A stretch of DNA of 64,000 bases from assembly GCF_021952865.1 (NCBI RefSeq), contig NZ_CP040792.1, positions 1,178,001 to 1,242,000 on the forward strand, in the 5' to 3' direction. The DNA is from Clavibacter californiensis (GTDB lineage Bacteria > Actinomycetota > Actinomycetes > Actinomycetales > Microbacteriaceae). A model generated the notes under the pieces. It searched no databases, was not told where the DNA came from, and saw only the letters and a list, made by a program, of their open reading frames with translations. The position numbers were made by a program, and so were the translations under genes. Shown piece by piece: positions 24,044-31,871 of this stretch (the stretch's first letter is position 1; each line of letters starts with the position of its first letter).

Positions 24044-24978
24044 GCCCCCACGACGCCTCCGCGCCCGCATCCGCCCCGACCGCGCCCGCCGCGGCGACGC
24101 CCGAGCCGTTCCTCTCCGCGCGCGACCTCACCAAGGAGTACGTGACGCGCGGCGGTCGCGGGCTCCGGCCGCCGGTGCGCCGCTTCCTCGCGGTCGACGG
24201 CGTGAGCCTCGACGTGCCGACCGGGCAGACGCTCTCCATCGTGGGGGAGTCCGGATCCGGCAAGTCGACGACCGCGCGGATCATCGCGCACCTGCTCGAC
24301 CCGACCTCCGGCACGTTCGCGCTCAAGGGCGAGGACATGACGCACGCGAAGGGCGCCGCGCTCCGCGAGTTCCGGCGGCAGGTGCAGGTGGTGTTCCAGG
24401 ATCCGGCGTCGTCGCTCAACCCGCGGCACACGGTGGAGCAGATCATCAGCGCGCCCCTGCGGTACCAGGGCATCACGACGCCCGGCGGCCACGGGCAGCT
24501 CGTGCGCGACCTGCTCGACCGCGTGGGGTTGAACCCGGATCACGCGCAGCGCTACCCCGCGCAGTTCTCGGGTGGGCAGTGCCAGCGCATCGGGATCGCC
24601 CGGGCGCTCGCCGTGAGCCCGGGCCTCATCGTGTGCGACGAGGCGGTCTCCGCGCTCGACGTGACGGTGCAGGCGCGCGTCATCGCCCTGCTCCGCGACC
24701 TCCAGCGCGAGCGCGGGCTCAGCTACGTCTTCATCGCGCACGACCTCGCGGTCGTGCGGCAGCTCTCCGACCGCGTCGCCGTGATGAGCTCGGGGAAGGT
24801 CGTGGAGGAGGGGACGCGCGACGACGTGTTCGAGCGGCCACAGCACCCGTACACGCGCTCGCTGCTCGACGCCGTGCCGCGGATCGACCCGGAGTGGGAT
24901 CGCAAGCGCCAGGTCGCGCGCGCCGCCGCCGGCCTCGACACCACGGCGATCGAGACGGCCGGCGGGTCGGCCGCGTGA
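24040..24978 (+). CDS. peptide ABC transporter ATP-binding protein (DppF-like)
   Basis: A 312-residue second ATPase of the importer, overlapping the first by ATGA. Motifs: Walker A SIVGESGSGKSTTARIIAHL, Q-loop VVFQDPASSLNPRHTVEQ, signature FSGGQCQRIGIARALAV, Walker B LIVCDEAVSALDVTVQA, switch His in VFIAHDLAVVRQLSDR, and C-terminal HPYTRSLLDAVPRIDPEW. The N-terminus has an Ala/Pro-rich extension of about 25 residues. In Walker B the usual DEP is DEA, common in DppF proteins. Together the five transporter genes make a complete binding-protein-dependent peptide importer. Confidence 0.95.
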   Translation: MSPHDASAPASAPTAPAAATPEPFLSARDLTKEYVTRGGRGLRPPVRRFLAVDGVSLDVPTGQTLSIVGESGSGKSTTARIIAHLLDPTSGTFALKGEDMTHAKGAALREFRRQVQVVFQDPASSLNPRHTVEQIISAPLRYQGITTPGGHGQLVRDLLDRVGLNPDHAQRYPAQFSGGQCQRIGIARALAVSPGLIVCDEAVSALDVTVQARVIALLRDLQRERGLSYVFIAHDLAVVRQLSDRVAVMSSGKVVEEGTRDDVFERPQHPYTRSLLDAVPRIDPEWDRKRQVARAAAGLDTTAIETAGGSAA

Positions 24979-26282
24979 TCGTCGGATCCGCGACCGTCCC
25001 CGGCGTCCACGTCACCGACCACGAGATCGAGGTCCCACTCGACTGGGCCGCGGCGCGCGCCGGCGAGCCCACCGCGACGATCACGGTGTTCGCCCGCGAG
25101 CTCGTCGCGCCCGACCGCCGCGGCGACGACCTGCCCGCGCTCCTCTACCTCCAGGGCGGCCCGGGCGGGAAGTCGCCGCGCGTGCTCGACGACGGCGGGT
25201 GGATCGGCCACGCCCTCCGCACGCACCGCGTCGTTCTCCTCGACCAGCGCGGCACCGGGCGGAGCACGCCCGTGACGGCGCGCACGATGATCCGGTTCGG
25301 CGACGACCACGCCGCCGCGGCCCGGTACCTCGCGCTGTTCCGCGCCGACGCGATCGTGCAGGACGCCGAGGCGCTGCGGCAGCACCTCGAGGGCGGGCGC
25401 CGCTGGTCGACTCTCGGCCAGAGCTACGGCGGGTTCCTCACCCTCACTTACCTGTCGCTCGCGCCGGAGGCGCTGTCGGCCTGCTACGTGACGGGCGGCC
25501 TCGCCTCCCTCGACCCCGACGCCGAGGAGGTCTACCGCCGGACCTACCCGCGCACGGTCCGGAAGAACGCCGGCTACCACGCGCGCTACCCGGGCGACGT
25601 GGCGATCCTGTCCCGCCTCGCGGACCGGCTCCAGGTCGGCGACGTGACCCTGCCCGACGGCGACGTCCTCACCGTGAAGCGCCTGCAGACGATCGGCATC
25701 GACCTCGGCATGGCGCCGGGGCGCGAGCGGATCCACGCGCTGCTCGACGAGGCCCTCGACGACCGCGGCGAGCCCACCGACGTGCTGCTCGCCGAGGCGA
25801 TGCGCCTCACCTCCTACGCGGCGAACCCGCTGTTCGCGGCGATGCAGGAGAGCATCTACGCGTCCGGCACCCGGCCGGCCACCGCGTGGGCCGCCGAGCG
25901 GGAGCGCGGCAGGCACCCGGCGTTCGCGCCGACCGCCCGGCCGCTGCTGCTCACCGGCGAGATGATGTACCCCTGGATGTTCGAGGAGATCCGCCTGCTG
26001 CGCCCGTTCCGCGGCGCGGTGGAGGAGATGGCCCGCCGCGACGACTGGCCGGAGCTCTACGACCCGGCCCGCCTCGCTGCCAACGAGGTGCCGCTCGCCG
26101 CCGCGATCTACCACGACGACATGTACGTGGACGCGGGCCTGCAGCAGGACACGGTCGCGCGCGTGGGGAACGCCCGCGCGTGGATCACGAACGAGCACGA
26201 GCACGACGGCCTCGGAGCGCCCGGCGTGCTCGGGCGGCTGATGGACACGATCGCCCGCGATGGAGGAGGCCTGCCCCGATGA
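24975..26282 (+). CDS. alpha/beta hydrolase, proline iminopeptidase-like (peptidase family S33)
   Basis: A 435-residue cytoplasmic hydrolase starting at GTG 24975, overlapping the ATPase stop (GTGA). It has the S33 oxyanion motif LLYLQGGPGGKSPRV, DQRGTGRSTP, and the nucleophile elbow LGQSYGGFLT with Ser150. Later segments TSYAANPLFAAMQESIYASG, LLLTGEMMYPWMFEE and HDDMYVDAGLQQ resemble the longer actinobacterial and fungal prolyl aminopeptidases; the catalytic Asp is probably in the YHDDMYVD segment and the His in the later NEHEHDGL segment. Such enzymes release N-terminal Pro, and several also accept hydroxyproline. With PepP next door and a hydroxyproline pathway downstream, removal of N-terminal Pro/Hyp from imported peptides is the likely role. 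Confidence 0.88.
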   Translation: MIVGSATVPGVHVTDHEIEVPLDWAAARAGEPTATITVFARELVAPDRRGDDLPALLYLQGGPGGKSPRVLDDGGWIGHALRTHRVVLLDQRGTGRSTPVTARTMIRFGDDHAAAARYLALFRADAIVQDAEALRQHLEGGRRWSTLGQSYGGFLTLTYLSLAPEALSACYVTGGLASLDPDAEEVYRRTYPRTVRKNAGYHARYPGDVAILSRLADRLQVGDVTLPDGDVLTVKRLQTIGIDLGMAPGRERIHALLDEALDDRGEPTDVLLAEAMRLTSYAANPLFAAMQESIYASGTRPATAWAAERERGRHPAFAPTARPLLLTGEMMYPWMFEEIRLLRPFRGAVEEMARRDDWPELYDPARLAANEVPLAAAIYHDDMYVDAGLQQDTVARVGNARAWITNEHEHDGLGAPGVLGRLMDTIARDGGGLPR

Positions 26283-27775
26283 CCGACACGACCCACGACA
26301 CGACGCCCGCCACGACGCCCGCCACGACGCCCGCCACTGACCCCGGCGCGCCGCGCGTCCCCTTCGCTCCCGAGGAGCGCCGCCCGCCGCGCCTCGCGGA
26401 GCTGCCCGCCTTCCAGGACCTCATGGCGGGCGGCTGGATCACCCCGGACCGCACGCCGACCACCGTGCCCGGTGCCGTCGAGGCGGCCGCCGCGCACCGC
26501 GCCCGGTTGAGCGACGCTATGCCCGGCGTCACCCTCGCGGTGGTGAGCGGGTACGCGCCGACGCGCAACGACGACTGCCGATACGCGTTCCGCGCCGACA
26601 GCGACTTCGTGTGGCTCACGGGCGTGCAGATCGAGGGCGCGGTGCTCGTGATGCACGCGGTGTCGGGAGGCCACGACGCCGTGCTGCACGTGCCCGCGCC
26701 CGCGCACCCGGGGGATCCGCGCTTCTACTCCGACGCCGACCACGGCGAGCTCTGGGTCGGCCCCGCGCCCGCGCACGCCGACTGGCAGCGGGTGCTCGGG
26801 ATCCCCGTGCGCGATCCCGACCGCATCGCGCCCGACCTCGCCGGCGTCCGCGACGTCCGCCGCGCGGGCGCCGTCACCGGCGTGCCGGCCTCGCTCGCCG
26901 ACGTGCCCCGCGACCCGGCGCTCGTGGCGGCGCTCGGCGAGCTGCGCGTGATCAAGGACGCGTGGGAGATCGAGGAGCTGCGGCGCGCGGTCGACGACAC
27001 CGTCGAGGGCTTCGCCGAGGTCGTGCGCGCGATCCCGCGGGCGCGCGCGCACGGCGGGGAGCGGTGGCTGCAGGGCACGTTCGATCGGCACGCGCGGACG
27101 GTCGGCAACGGCCCCGGCTACGCCACCATCGTGGGCGGCGGCGGGCACGCGACGACGCTGCACTGGGTGCGCTGCGACGGCCCGCTCCGCGACGGCGAGC
27201 TCGTGCTGCTCGACATGGGCGTGGAGGCGCGCAGCCTCTACACGGCCGACGTCACCCGCACGATCCCCGTCGACGGCACGTTCACCCCCGAGCAGCGGCT
27301 CGTTCACGACATCGTGGAGCGCAGCCACCGCGCGGGCCTCGAGGCCGTCGCGCCCGGTCGGCCGCTCGTCGACTTCCACCACGCGTCCATGGAGGTCATC
27401 GCCCAGGGCCTGCACGACCTGGGGATCCTGCCGGTCTCGGTCGACGAGGCGCTCTCGCCCGCCGGGCAGCACCACCGGCGCTGGCTGGTGTGCGGGATCG
27501 GCCACCACCTCGGGCTCGACGTGCACGACTGCTCGGGCGCCGGGGTCGCGGGCTACGACCGCGCGGTCGAGCCGGGCATGGTGCTGACCGTGGAGCCCGG
27601 CCTCTACTTCGCGCCGGACGACGGGATGGTACCGCCGGAGCTGCGGGGCATCGGGGTGCGGATCGAAGACGATATCGTGGTGACGCAGACGGGGTCCGAC
27701 GTGCTGTCGGACGCGCTGCCGATCGACGCCCAGGGCCTGGAGTCCTGGATGCGGGAGCAGCGGTCCCCGTCCTGA
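26279..27775 (+). CDS. pepP: Xaa-Pro aminopeptidase (aminopeptidase P, M24B)
   Basis: A 498-residue metallopeptidase overlapping the previous gene (ATGA). The N-terminal aminopeptidase-P domain (about 45-210) includes YAFRADSDFVWLTGVQ. The C-terminal pita-bread domain has the five dinuclear-metal ligands: Asp in VLLDMGVE, Asp in YTADVTRTIPVDG, His in GIGHHLGLDVHD, Glu in VLTVEPGLYFAP and Glu in GIGVRIEDDIVV. It removes the first residue of peptides whose second residue is Pro. An odd N-terminal tail carries three 12-base repeats (26300-26335) encoding Thr-Thr-Pro-Ala. Its specificity is exactly what is needed to open Pro/Hyp-rich peptides, complementing the S33 enzyme. Confidence 0.94.
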   Translation: MTDTTHDTTPATTPATTPATDPGAPRVPFAPEERRPPRLAELPAFQDLMAGGWITPDRTPTTVPGAVEAAAAHRARLSDAMPGVTLAVVSGYAPTRNDDCRYAFRADSDFVWLTGVQIEGAVLVMHAVSGGHDAVLHVPAPAHPGDPRFYSDADHGELWVGPAPAHADWQRVLGIPVRDPDRIAPDLAGVRDVRRAGAVTGVPASLADVPRDPALVAALGELRVIKDAWEIEELRRAVDDTVEGFAEVVRAIPRARAHGGERWLQGTFDRHARTVGNGPGYATIVGGGGHATTLHWVRCDGPLRDGELVLLDMGVEARSLYTADVTRTIPVDGTFTPEQRLVHDIVERSHRAGLEAVAPGRPLVDFHHASMEVIAQGLHDLGILPVSVDEALSPAGQHHRRWLVCGIGHHLGLDVHDCSGAGVAGYDRAVEPGMVLTVEPGLYFAPDDGMVPPELRGIGVRIEDDIVVTQTGSDVLSDALPIDAQGLESWMREQRSPS

Positions 27776-27792
27776 CACAGAGGAGGACCCGC

Positions 27793-28506
27793 GTGAGCCT
27801 CTCCGCACTGCGTCCCGCACCCCCGCGCGAGAGCCTGCGCGAGCACGTGCACCAGGCCCTGTCCGCGGCCATCGTCTCGGGCGAGCTGGAGCCGGGCACG
27901 CTCATCACCGTGCCCACGCTCGCCGTGCGCTTCGACGTCTCGGCCACGCCCGTCCGCGAGGCGGTGCTCGAGCTCGAGAAGCGCGGCTTCGTGGAGACGG
28001 TCCGCAACAAGGGCTTCCGCGTCACCGCGGTGAGCGACGAGGAGCTCGGCCACCTGGTGCAGGTGCGCCAGCTCCTCGAGGCGCCGGCCATGGAGCGGCT
28101 CGCCGGGCACCTGCCCGAGGGCGCGCTGCCCGGCCTCGAGGCGCTCGCCGACCGCATCGAGCAGGGCGCGCGCGAGGGCGACCTCCGCGCGTACCTCGAG
28201 GCCGACCAGGAGCTGCACCTCACCCTCACGCGCATGCTCGGCAACCCCGTGCTCACGGCGTCCATCGCCGACCTCCGCTCGCGCACCCGCCTCGTCGGAC
28301 TCGCGTCGATGAAGGAGAGCAGCCTCCTCGACGCCTCGGCGGCCGAGCACCACGAGCTGCTGCGGGCGCTGGTCGCCGGCGACGGATCCGGGGCGCACGA
28401 GCTGATGGTGCGGCACATCCGGCATGCCTCCGGCTGGTGGGCGGGGCGCGGCGAGGACGAGCCCGCGGGGGATGCAGATGCCTCCCGGGCCGAAGACGAC
28501 GCCTGA
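27793..28506 (+). CDS. GntR-family transcriptional regulator, FCD subfamily; candidate regulator of both hydroxyproline-related operons
   Basis: A 237-residue protein starting at GTG 27793 behind a strong GAGGAGG ribosome site, 17 bases after pepP. The winged helix has TVPTLAVRFDVSATPVREAV followed by VETVRNKGFRVTAV. The FCD domain has DQELHLTLTRMLGNPVLTAS, with the Asp and His of the metal site, and AEHHELLRALVAGDG. It is the last gene of the arabinofuranosidase-importer operon and lies directly before the hydroxyproline operon promoter. The shared 12-mer in both promoters (17338-17349 and 28546-28557) makes it the probable common repressor, perhaps responding to hydroxyproline or a pyrroline intermediate. 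The ligand is a guess. Confidence 0.91.
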   Translation: MSLSALRPAPPRESLREHVHQALSAAIVSGELEPGTLITVPTLAVRFDVSATPVREAVLELEKRGFVETVRNKGFRVTAVSDEELGHLVQVRQLLEAPAMERLAGHLPEGALPGLEALADRIEQGAREGDLRAYLEADQELHLTLTRMLGNPVLTASIADLRSRTRLVGLASMKESSLLDASAAEHHELLRALVAGDGSGAHELMVRHIRHASGWWAGRGEDEPAGDADASRAEDDA

Positions 28507-28545
28507 TCCGTCCGGCGCCGCCCCGCTTCCCCTCGGCGACGATGT

Positions 28546-28563
28546 GTGACATATTACTGTCAC
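28546..28563 (+). promoter_or_regulatory. operator-like inverted repeat upstream of the hydroxyproline operon
   Basis: GTGACATATTACTGTCAC has perfect 6-base arms (GTGACA and TGTCAC) around TATTAC, which may also serve as the -10 hexamer. It lies 55 bases before the first hydroxyproline gene. The left 12 bases occur identically, in inverse orientation, over the -10 of the upstream operon (17338-17349). It is an AT-rich island in otherwise very GC-rich DNA. Confidence 0.68.
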
Positions 28564-28618
28564 CGCCGTTCGCCACCCGCCTCCCCGAGGCGCATCCACC
28601 CGTGAGAGCAGGGACACC

Positions 28619-29848
28619 ATGACGCGTCACGTGGTCGTCGTCGGCGGGGGCATCGTCGGGGCCGCGTGCGCCCGGTCGCTCGCCCGGGCCGGGATCCGCG
28701 TCACGGTCGTCGAACGCGCCGCCGTCGCGTCCGGCACGAGCGCGCAGGGCGAGGGCAACATCCTCGTCTCCGACAAGGGCCCGGGCGCCGAGCTCGAGCT
28801 CGCGCAGCTGGCCGCCCGCCGCTGGCCCGAGGTGGCCGCGGAGCTCGCGGACGAGCTGGGCGACGCGCTGCCCTCCATCGAGTACGAGCCCAAGGGCGGG
28901 CTCGTCGTCACGACCACCGACGAGGGCGCGGATCCGCTCCTCGCCTTCGCCGCCACCCAGCGCTCCGCGGGCGTCGACGCCGTGCCCGTCGACCGGCGCC
29001 GGGCGCTCGAGCTCGAGCCGTGGCTGAACCCCGCGATCACCGCGGCCGTGCACTACCCCGAGGACGCGCAGGTGCAACCCGCGATCGCGACCGAGGCGCT
29101 CGCCGCGTCGGCCCGGCGCGCGGGCGCGGTCGTGCGCACCGGGGTCGAGGTCATCGGGCCGCTGCTCGACGCCGACGGCGCGCTCCGCGGCGTGCGGACG
29201 AGCGCGGGCGACATCCCCGCGGACGACGTGCTGATCGCGGCGGGACCGTGGTCGGGCGGGGTGGCGCGGGCCCTCGGCGTCGAGCTGCCCGTGCTGCCGC
29301 GCCGCGGCGTCGTGCTCGTGACCACGCGCATGCCGTACCGCATCCACCACAAGGTCTACGACGGCGACTACGTGGGAGCGGTCGGATCCGGCGACGGGGC
29401 GCTGCAGACCTCGGGCGTCGTGGAGTCGACGCCGTCGGGCACGGTGCTCATCGGATCCAGCCGCGAGCGCGTGGGCTTCGACGCGTCGCTGCGCGTGGCC
29501 GTGCTCGAGGAGCTCGCCGCGAAGGCCGTGCGGCTCTTCCCCTTCCTCGTCGAGGCGAATGCGATGCGCTCCTACGGCGGCTTCCGCCCGTACCTGCCCG
29601 ACCACCTGCCTGTCGTCGGGCCGGATCCGCGACTGCCCGGCCTCTGGCACGCGAGCGGCCACGAGGGCGCGGGGATCGGCCTGTCGGTCGCGACTGCGGA
29701 CCTCATCGTGGCGCAGATGACGGGTGTCGCGACCCCGCTCGACGTGGAGCCCTTCTCCGTCGCGCGCGCGTCGCTCGGGCTGCTGATGCCCGGTGCCGCC
29801 GCGCCCGGCGTCGCGCTGCCGACCGACGCGGCCGGAGCGCGCGCATGA
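28619..29848 (+). CDS. lhpB: FAD-dependent D-hydroxyproline dehydrogenase, DadA/ThiO-type catalytic subunit (LhpB-like)
   Basis: A 409-residue D-amino-acid-oxidase-like flavoprotein. The N-terminus HVVVVGGGIVGAACARSLAR is the dinucleotide-binding GxGxxG, followed by VTVVERAAVASGTSAQGEGN. Further on are VLIAAGPWSGGVARALG and the C-terminal FAD motif SYGGFRPYLPDHLPVVGPDP then HASGHEGAGIGLSVATADLI. Proteins of this type, in an operon with a small 2Fe-2S protein and an HcnB-like flavoprotein, form the heterotrimeric dehydrogenase that oxidises cis-4-hydroxy-D-proline to pyrroline-4-hydroxy-2-carboxylate. It overlaps the ferredoxin-like gene by ATGA. Substrate assignment rests on the full pathway being present next door. 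Confidence 0.87.
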   Translation: MTRHVVVVGGGIVGAACARSLARAGIRVTVVERAAVASGTSAQGEGNILVSDKGPGAELELAQLAARRWPEVAAELADELGDALPSIEYEPKGGLVVTTTDEGADPLLAFAATQRSAGVDAVPVDRRRALELEPWLNPAITAAVHYPEDAQVQPAIATEALAASARRAGAVVRTGVEVIGPLLDADGALRGVRTSAGDIPADDVLIAAGPWSGGVARALGVELPVLPRRGVVLVTTRMPYRIHHKVYDGDYVGAVGSGDGALQTSGVVESTPSGTVLIGSSRERVGFDASLRVAVLEELAAKAVRLFPFLVEANAMRSYGGFRPYLPDHLPVVGPDPRLPGLWHASGHEGAGIGLSVATADLIVAQMTGVATPLDVEPFSVARASLGLLMPGAAAPGVALPTDAAGARA

Positions 29849-30183
29849 CGCCGCGGCGCGTGGACCCGGCGCGCGACCCGATCCGCCCGGAGCCGGCCGC
29901 AGCCGTCCGCTTCACCGTGGACGGGGATCCCGTCGAGGGCGTCAGCGGCCAGACCATCGCGGGCGCGCTGCTCGCCTCCGGCACGCTCGCCTGGCGGACG
30001 ACCGCGAGCGCAGGCCGGCCCCGCGGCGTCTTCTGCGGGATCGGCGTGTGCTTCGACTGCACCGTGACCGTGAACGGGCTGCCGGACGTCCGTGCCTGCC
30101 AGCGCCGCGCGGTCGAGGGCGACGTGGTCGAGACCGGGCCGGGCGCGACCGTGCCCGACGCGCGCGCGGGGGAGGCGTCGTGA
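29845..30183 (+). CDS. lhpF: (2Fe-2S)-binding small subunit of D-hydroxyproline dehydrogenase (HcnA-like, LhpF-like)
   Basis: A 112-residue protein with a plant-type ferredoxin core: FTVDGDPVEGVSGQTIAGAL, then GVFCGIGVCFDCTVTVNG with three of the cluster cysteines in the C-x4-C-x2-C spacing, and DVRACQRRAVEGD with the fourth. This is the small subunit pattern of hydrogen-cyanide-synthase-like and D-hydroxyproline dehydrogenases. It starts ATGA-overlapped with the catalytic subunit and ends GTGA-overlapped with the third subunit, so all three are coupled at 1:1:1 stoichiometry. It passes electrons from the FAD subunit to the HcnB-like subunit or the respiratory chain. Confidence 0.9.
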   Translation: MTPRRVDPARDPIRPEPAAAVRFTVDGDPVEGVSGQTIAGALLASGTLAWRTTASAGRPRGVFCGIGVCFDCTVTVNGLPDVRACQRRAVEGDVVETGPGATVPDARAGEAS

Positions 30184-31871
30184 GCGGCGCGGACGAACGG
30201 CGGCACGTCGTCGTGATCGGCGCGGGACCGGCTGGGCTGGCCGCCGCGGTCGCCGCCCGCGGTCGCGGGGCGCGCGTCACGCTGCTCGACGCGTCCGACG
30301 AGCTCGGCGGGCAGTACTGGCGGCACCTGCCGGCGACGCGGCCCGCCGCGCGCGAGCGGATCCTGCACCACGGCTGGGACGCGTTCACGGCGCTCCGCGG
30401 GCGGCTCGCGGCCGACGCCGGCTGCGAGATCGTGACCGGCGCGCAGGTGTGGGCGATCGAGCGGCCGGAGCCGGACGCGACAGCGCCCGATGACGCGCCC
30501 GCCACCGCAGACGTGCCCGCGCCCGCCGCCGTCGTGCACGTCCTCGTCGGCCAGGTCGACGGATCCGGCCGCGAGCTCCTGACCCTCCGCCCGGACGCGC
30601 TCGTGCTCGCCACCGGCGCGCACGACCGCACGTTGCCCTTCCCCGGCTGGGACCTGCCCGGCGTCTTCACCGCGGGCGCCGCGCAGGCCCTCGCGAAGGG
30701 CGAGCGCGTGCGCGTAGGCGACCGCGTGATCGTCGCGGGCGCCGGCCCCTTCCTCCTGCCCGTCGCCGTCTCGCTCGTGCAGGCGGGGGCGCGCGTCGTC
30801 GGGATCCACGAGGCCGCACGCGTGCCCGGGCTCGCCCGCGGGTGGCTGCGCAGTCCGCTCGGGCTCGCCCGCGCGCCGCACAAGGCCGCCGAGCTCGCCG
30901 GGTACGTCTCCGTGCTGGCGCGCGAGCGCATCGGCTACTCCACCGGCAGCGCGGTGGTCGCGGCGCACGGCACCGACCGCGTCGAGGCCGTCACCGTGCA
31001 GCGACTCGACGCCTCGTGGGCGCCGATCCCGGGCACCGAGCGGCGGATCGAGGTGGACGCCGTGTGCGTCGGCCACGGGTTCACGCCCCGGCTCGAGCTG
31101 CCGATCGCCGCGGGCTGCCGCATCGGCGCCGACCGCTTCGTCGAGGTCGACGCGTCCCAGGGCGCCGGGCCGGCTGGCGTGTTCGCGGCCGGGGAGATCA
31201 CCGGCATCGGGGGAGTGGACCAGGCGCTCGCGGAGGGCGAGGTCGCGGGGCACTGCGCCGCGGGCGGATCCCCGTCCGACACCGCCGTCGCCCCGGCGGT
31301 CCGCCGCCGGGCCGTCGCGCACGACGTGGCCGGCCGCATCGAGGCCGCGCACGGCATCCGCCCGGGCTGGACCGGCTGGCTCCGCGACGACACGCTCGCG
31401 TGCCGCTGCGAGGAGGTGCCCGTGGGTCGGATCCGTGCGACCGCCCGCGCCGCGCGCTCCACCGACCTCCGCTCCATGAAGCTCGCCACCCGCGCCGGCC
31501 TCGGCACCTGCCAGGGCCGCGTCTGCGGGCGCACCGTCGAGCAGCTGCTCGCGGCGGAGGCGCCGGCGTGCGGATCCGCGCCTGCCGGATCCGCGCCTGC
31601 CGGATCCGCGCCCGCCGCGGTCGCCCCGGCCGTGCCCGGCCCCGGATCCGACCGCCGCCCCATCGCCTCGCCCGTGCGCCTCGGCGAGCTCGCCGCCGCC
31701 TACGAGCGCCGCGACGCCGGACCCCCGTCCCTCGCCGCGGCCGCACCCGGCGTCGACGGACCGCCCGCCCGCGTCGCGGATCCGCCGCCCGCCGCCGACC
31801 CGCCGCGCGAACCCGCGCCCCCGACCACCCCAGCACCTCCCCGCACCACCGACCGGAAGGACACCCCTTGA
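30180..31871 (+). CDS. lhpE: FAD/NAD(P)-binding and BFD-type iron-sulfur subunit of D-hydroxyproline dehydrogenase (HcnB-like, LhpE-like)
   Basis: A 563-residue protein starting at GTG 30180 (GTGA overlap). It has an N-terminal FAD motif VVVIGAGPAGLAAAVAARG, LGGQYWR, the NAD-domain RVIVAGAGPFLLPVAVSLVQ, and the flavin-reductase-type VFAAGEITGIGGVDQALAEG. A BFD-like 2Fe-2S site follows: LACRCEEVPVGRIRA and GLGTCQGRVCGRTVEQLL (C-x-C and C-x4-C). The last ~105 residues are an unusual Ala/Pro-rich tail containing three copies of Gly-Ser-Ala-Pro-Ala; orthologous enzymes I know of end soon after the cluster domain. Forms the dehydrogenase with the two preceding genes and overlaps the next gene at TTGA. 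Confidence 0.88.
   Translation: MSGADERRHVVVIGAGPAGLAAAVAARGRGARVTLLDASDELGGQYWRHLPATRPAARERILHHGWDAFTALRGRLAADAGCEIVTGAQVWAIERPEPDATAPDDAPATADVPAPAAVVHVLVGQVDGSGRELLTLRPDALVLATGAHDRTLPFPGWDLPGVFTAGAAQALAKGERVRVGDRVIVAGAGPFLLPVAVSLVQAGARVVGIHEAARVPGLARGWLRSPLGLARAPHKAAELAGYVSVLARERIGYSTGSAVVAAHGTDRVEAVTVQRLDASWAPIPGTERRIEVDAVCVGHGFTPRLELPIAAGCRIGADRFVEVDASQGAGPAGVFAAGEITGIGGVDQALAEGEVAGHCAAGGSPSDTAVAPAVRRRAVAHDVAGRIEAAHGIRPGWTGWLRDDTLACRCEEVPVGRIRATARAARSTDLRSMKLATRAGLGTCQGRVCGRTVEQLLAAEAPACGSAPAGSAPAGSAPAAVAPAVPGPGSDRRPIASPVRLGELAAAYERRDAGPPSLAAAAPGVDGPPARVADPPPAADPPREPAPPTTPAPPRTTDRKDTP
31572..31616 (+). repeat. three tandem 15-base repeats in the third dehydrogenase subunit gene
   Basis: GGATCCGCGCCTGCC occurs at 31572-31586 and 31587-31601 and, with one change, at 31602-31616. 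It encodes (Gly-Ser-Ala-Pro-Ala)x3 in the Pro/Ala-rich C-terminal tail. Multiples of 15 keep the frame, so copy number could vary. Confidence 0.9.

Noticed and set aside
24975-26282. Reading the S33 hydrolase as an antibiotic or ester hydrolase
   Set aside because: GGPGG and GQSYGG motifs, length and its place between peptide importer and aminopeptidase P all fit a prolyl aminopeptidase better.
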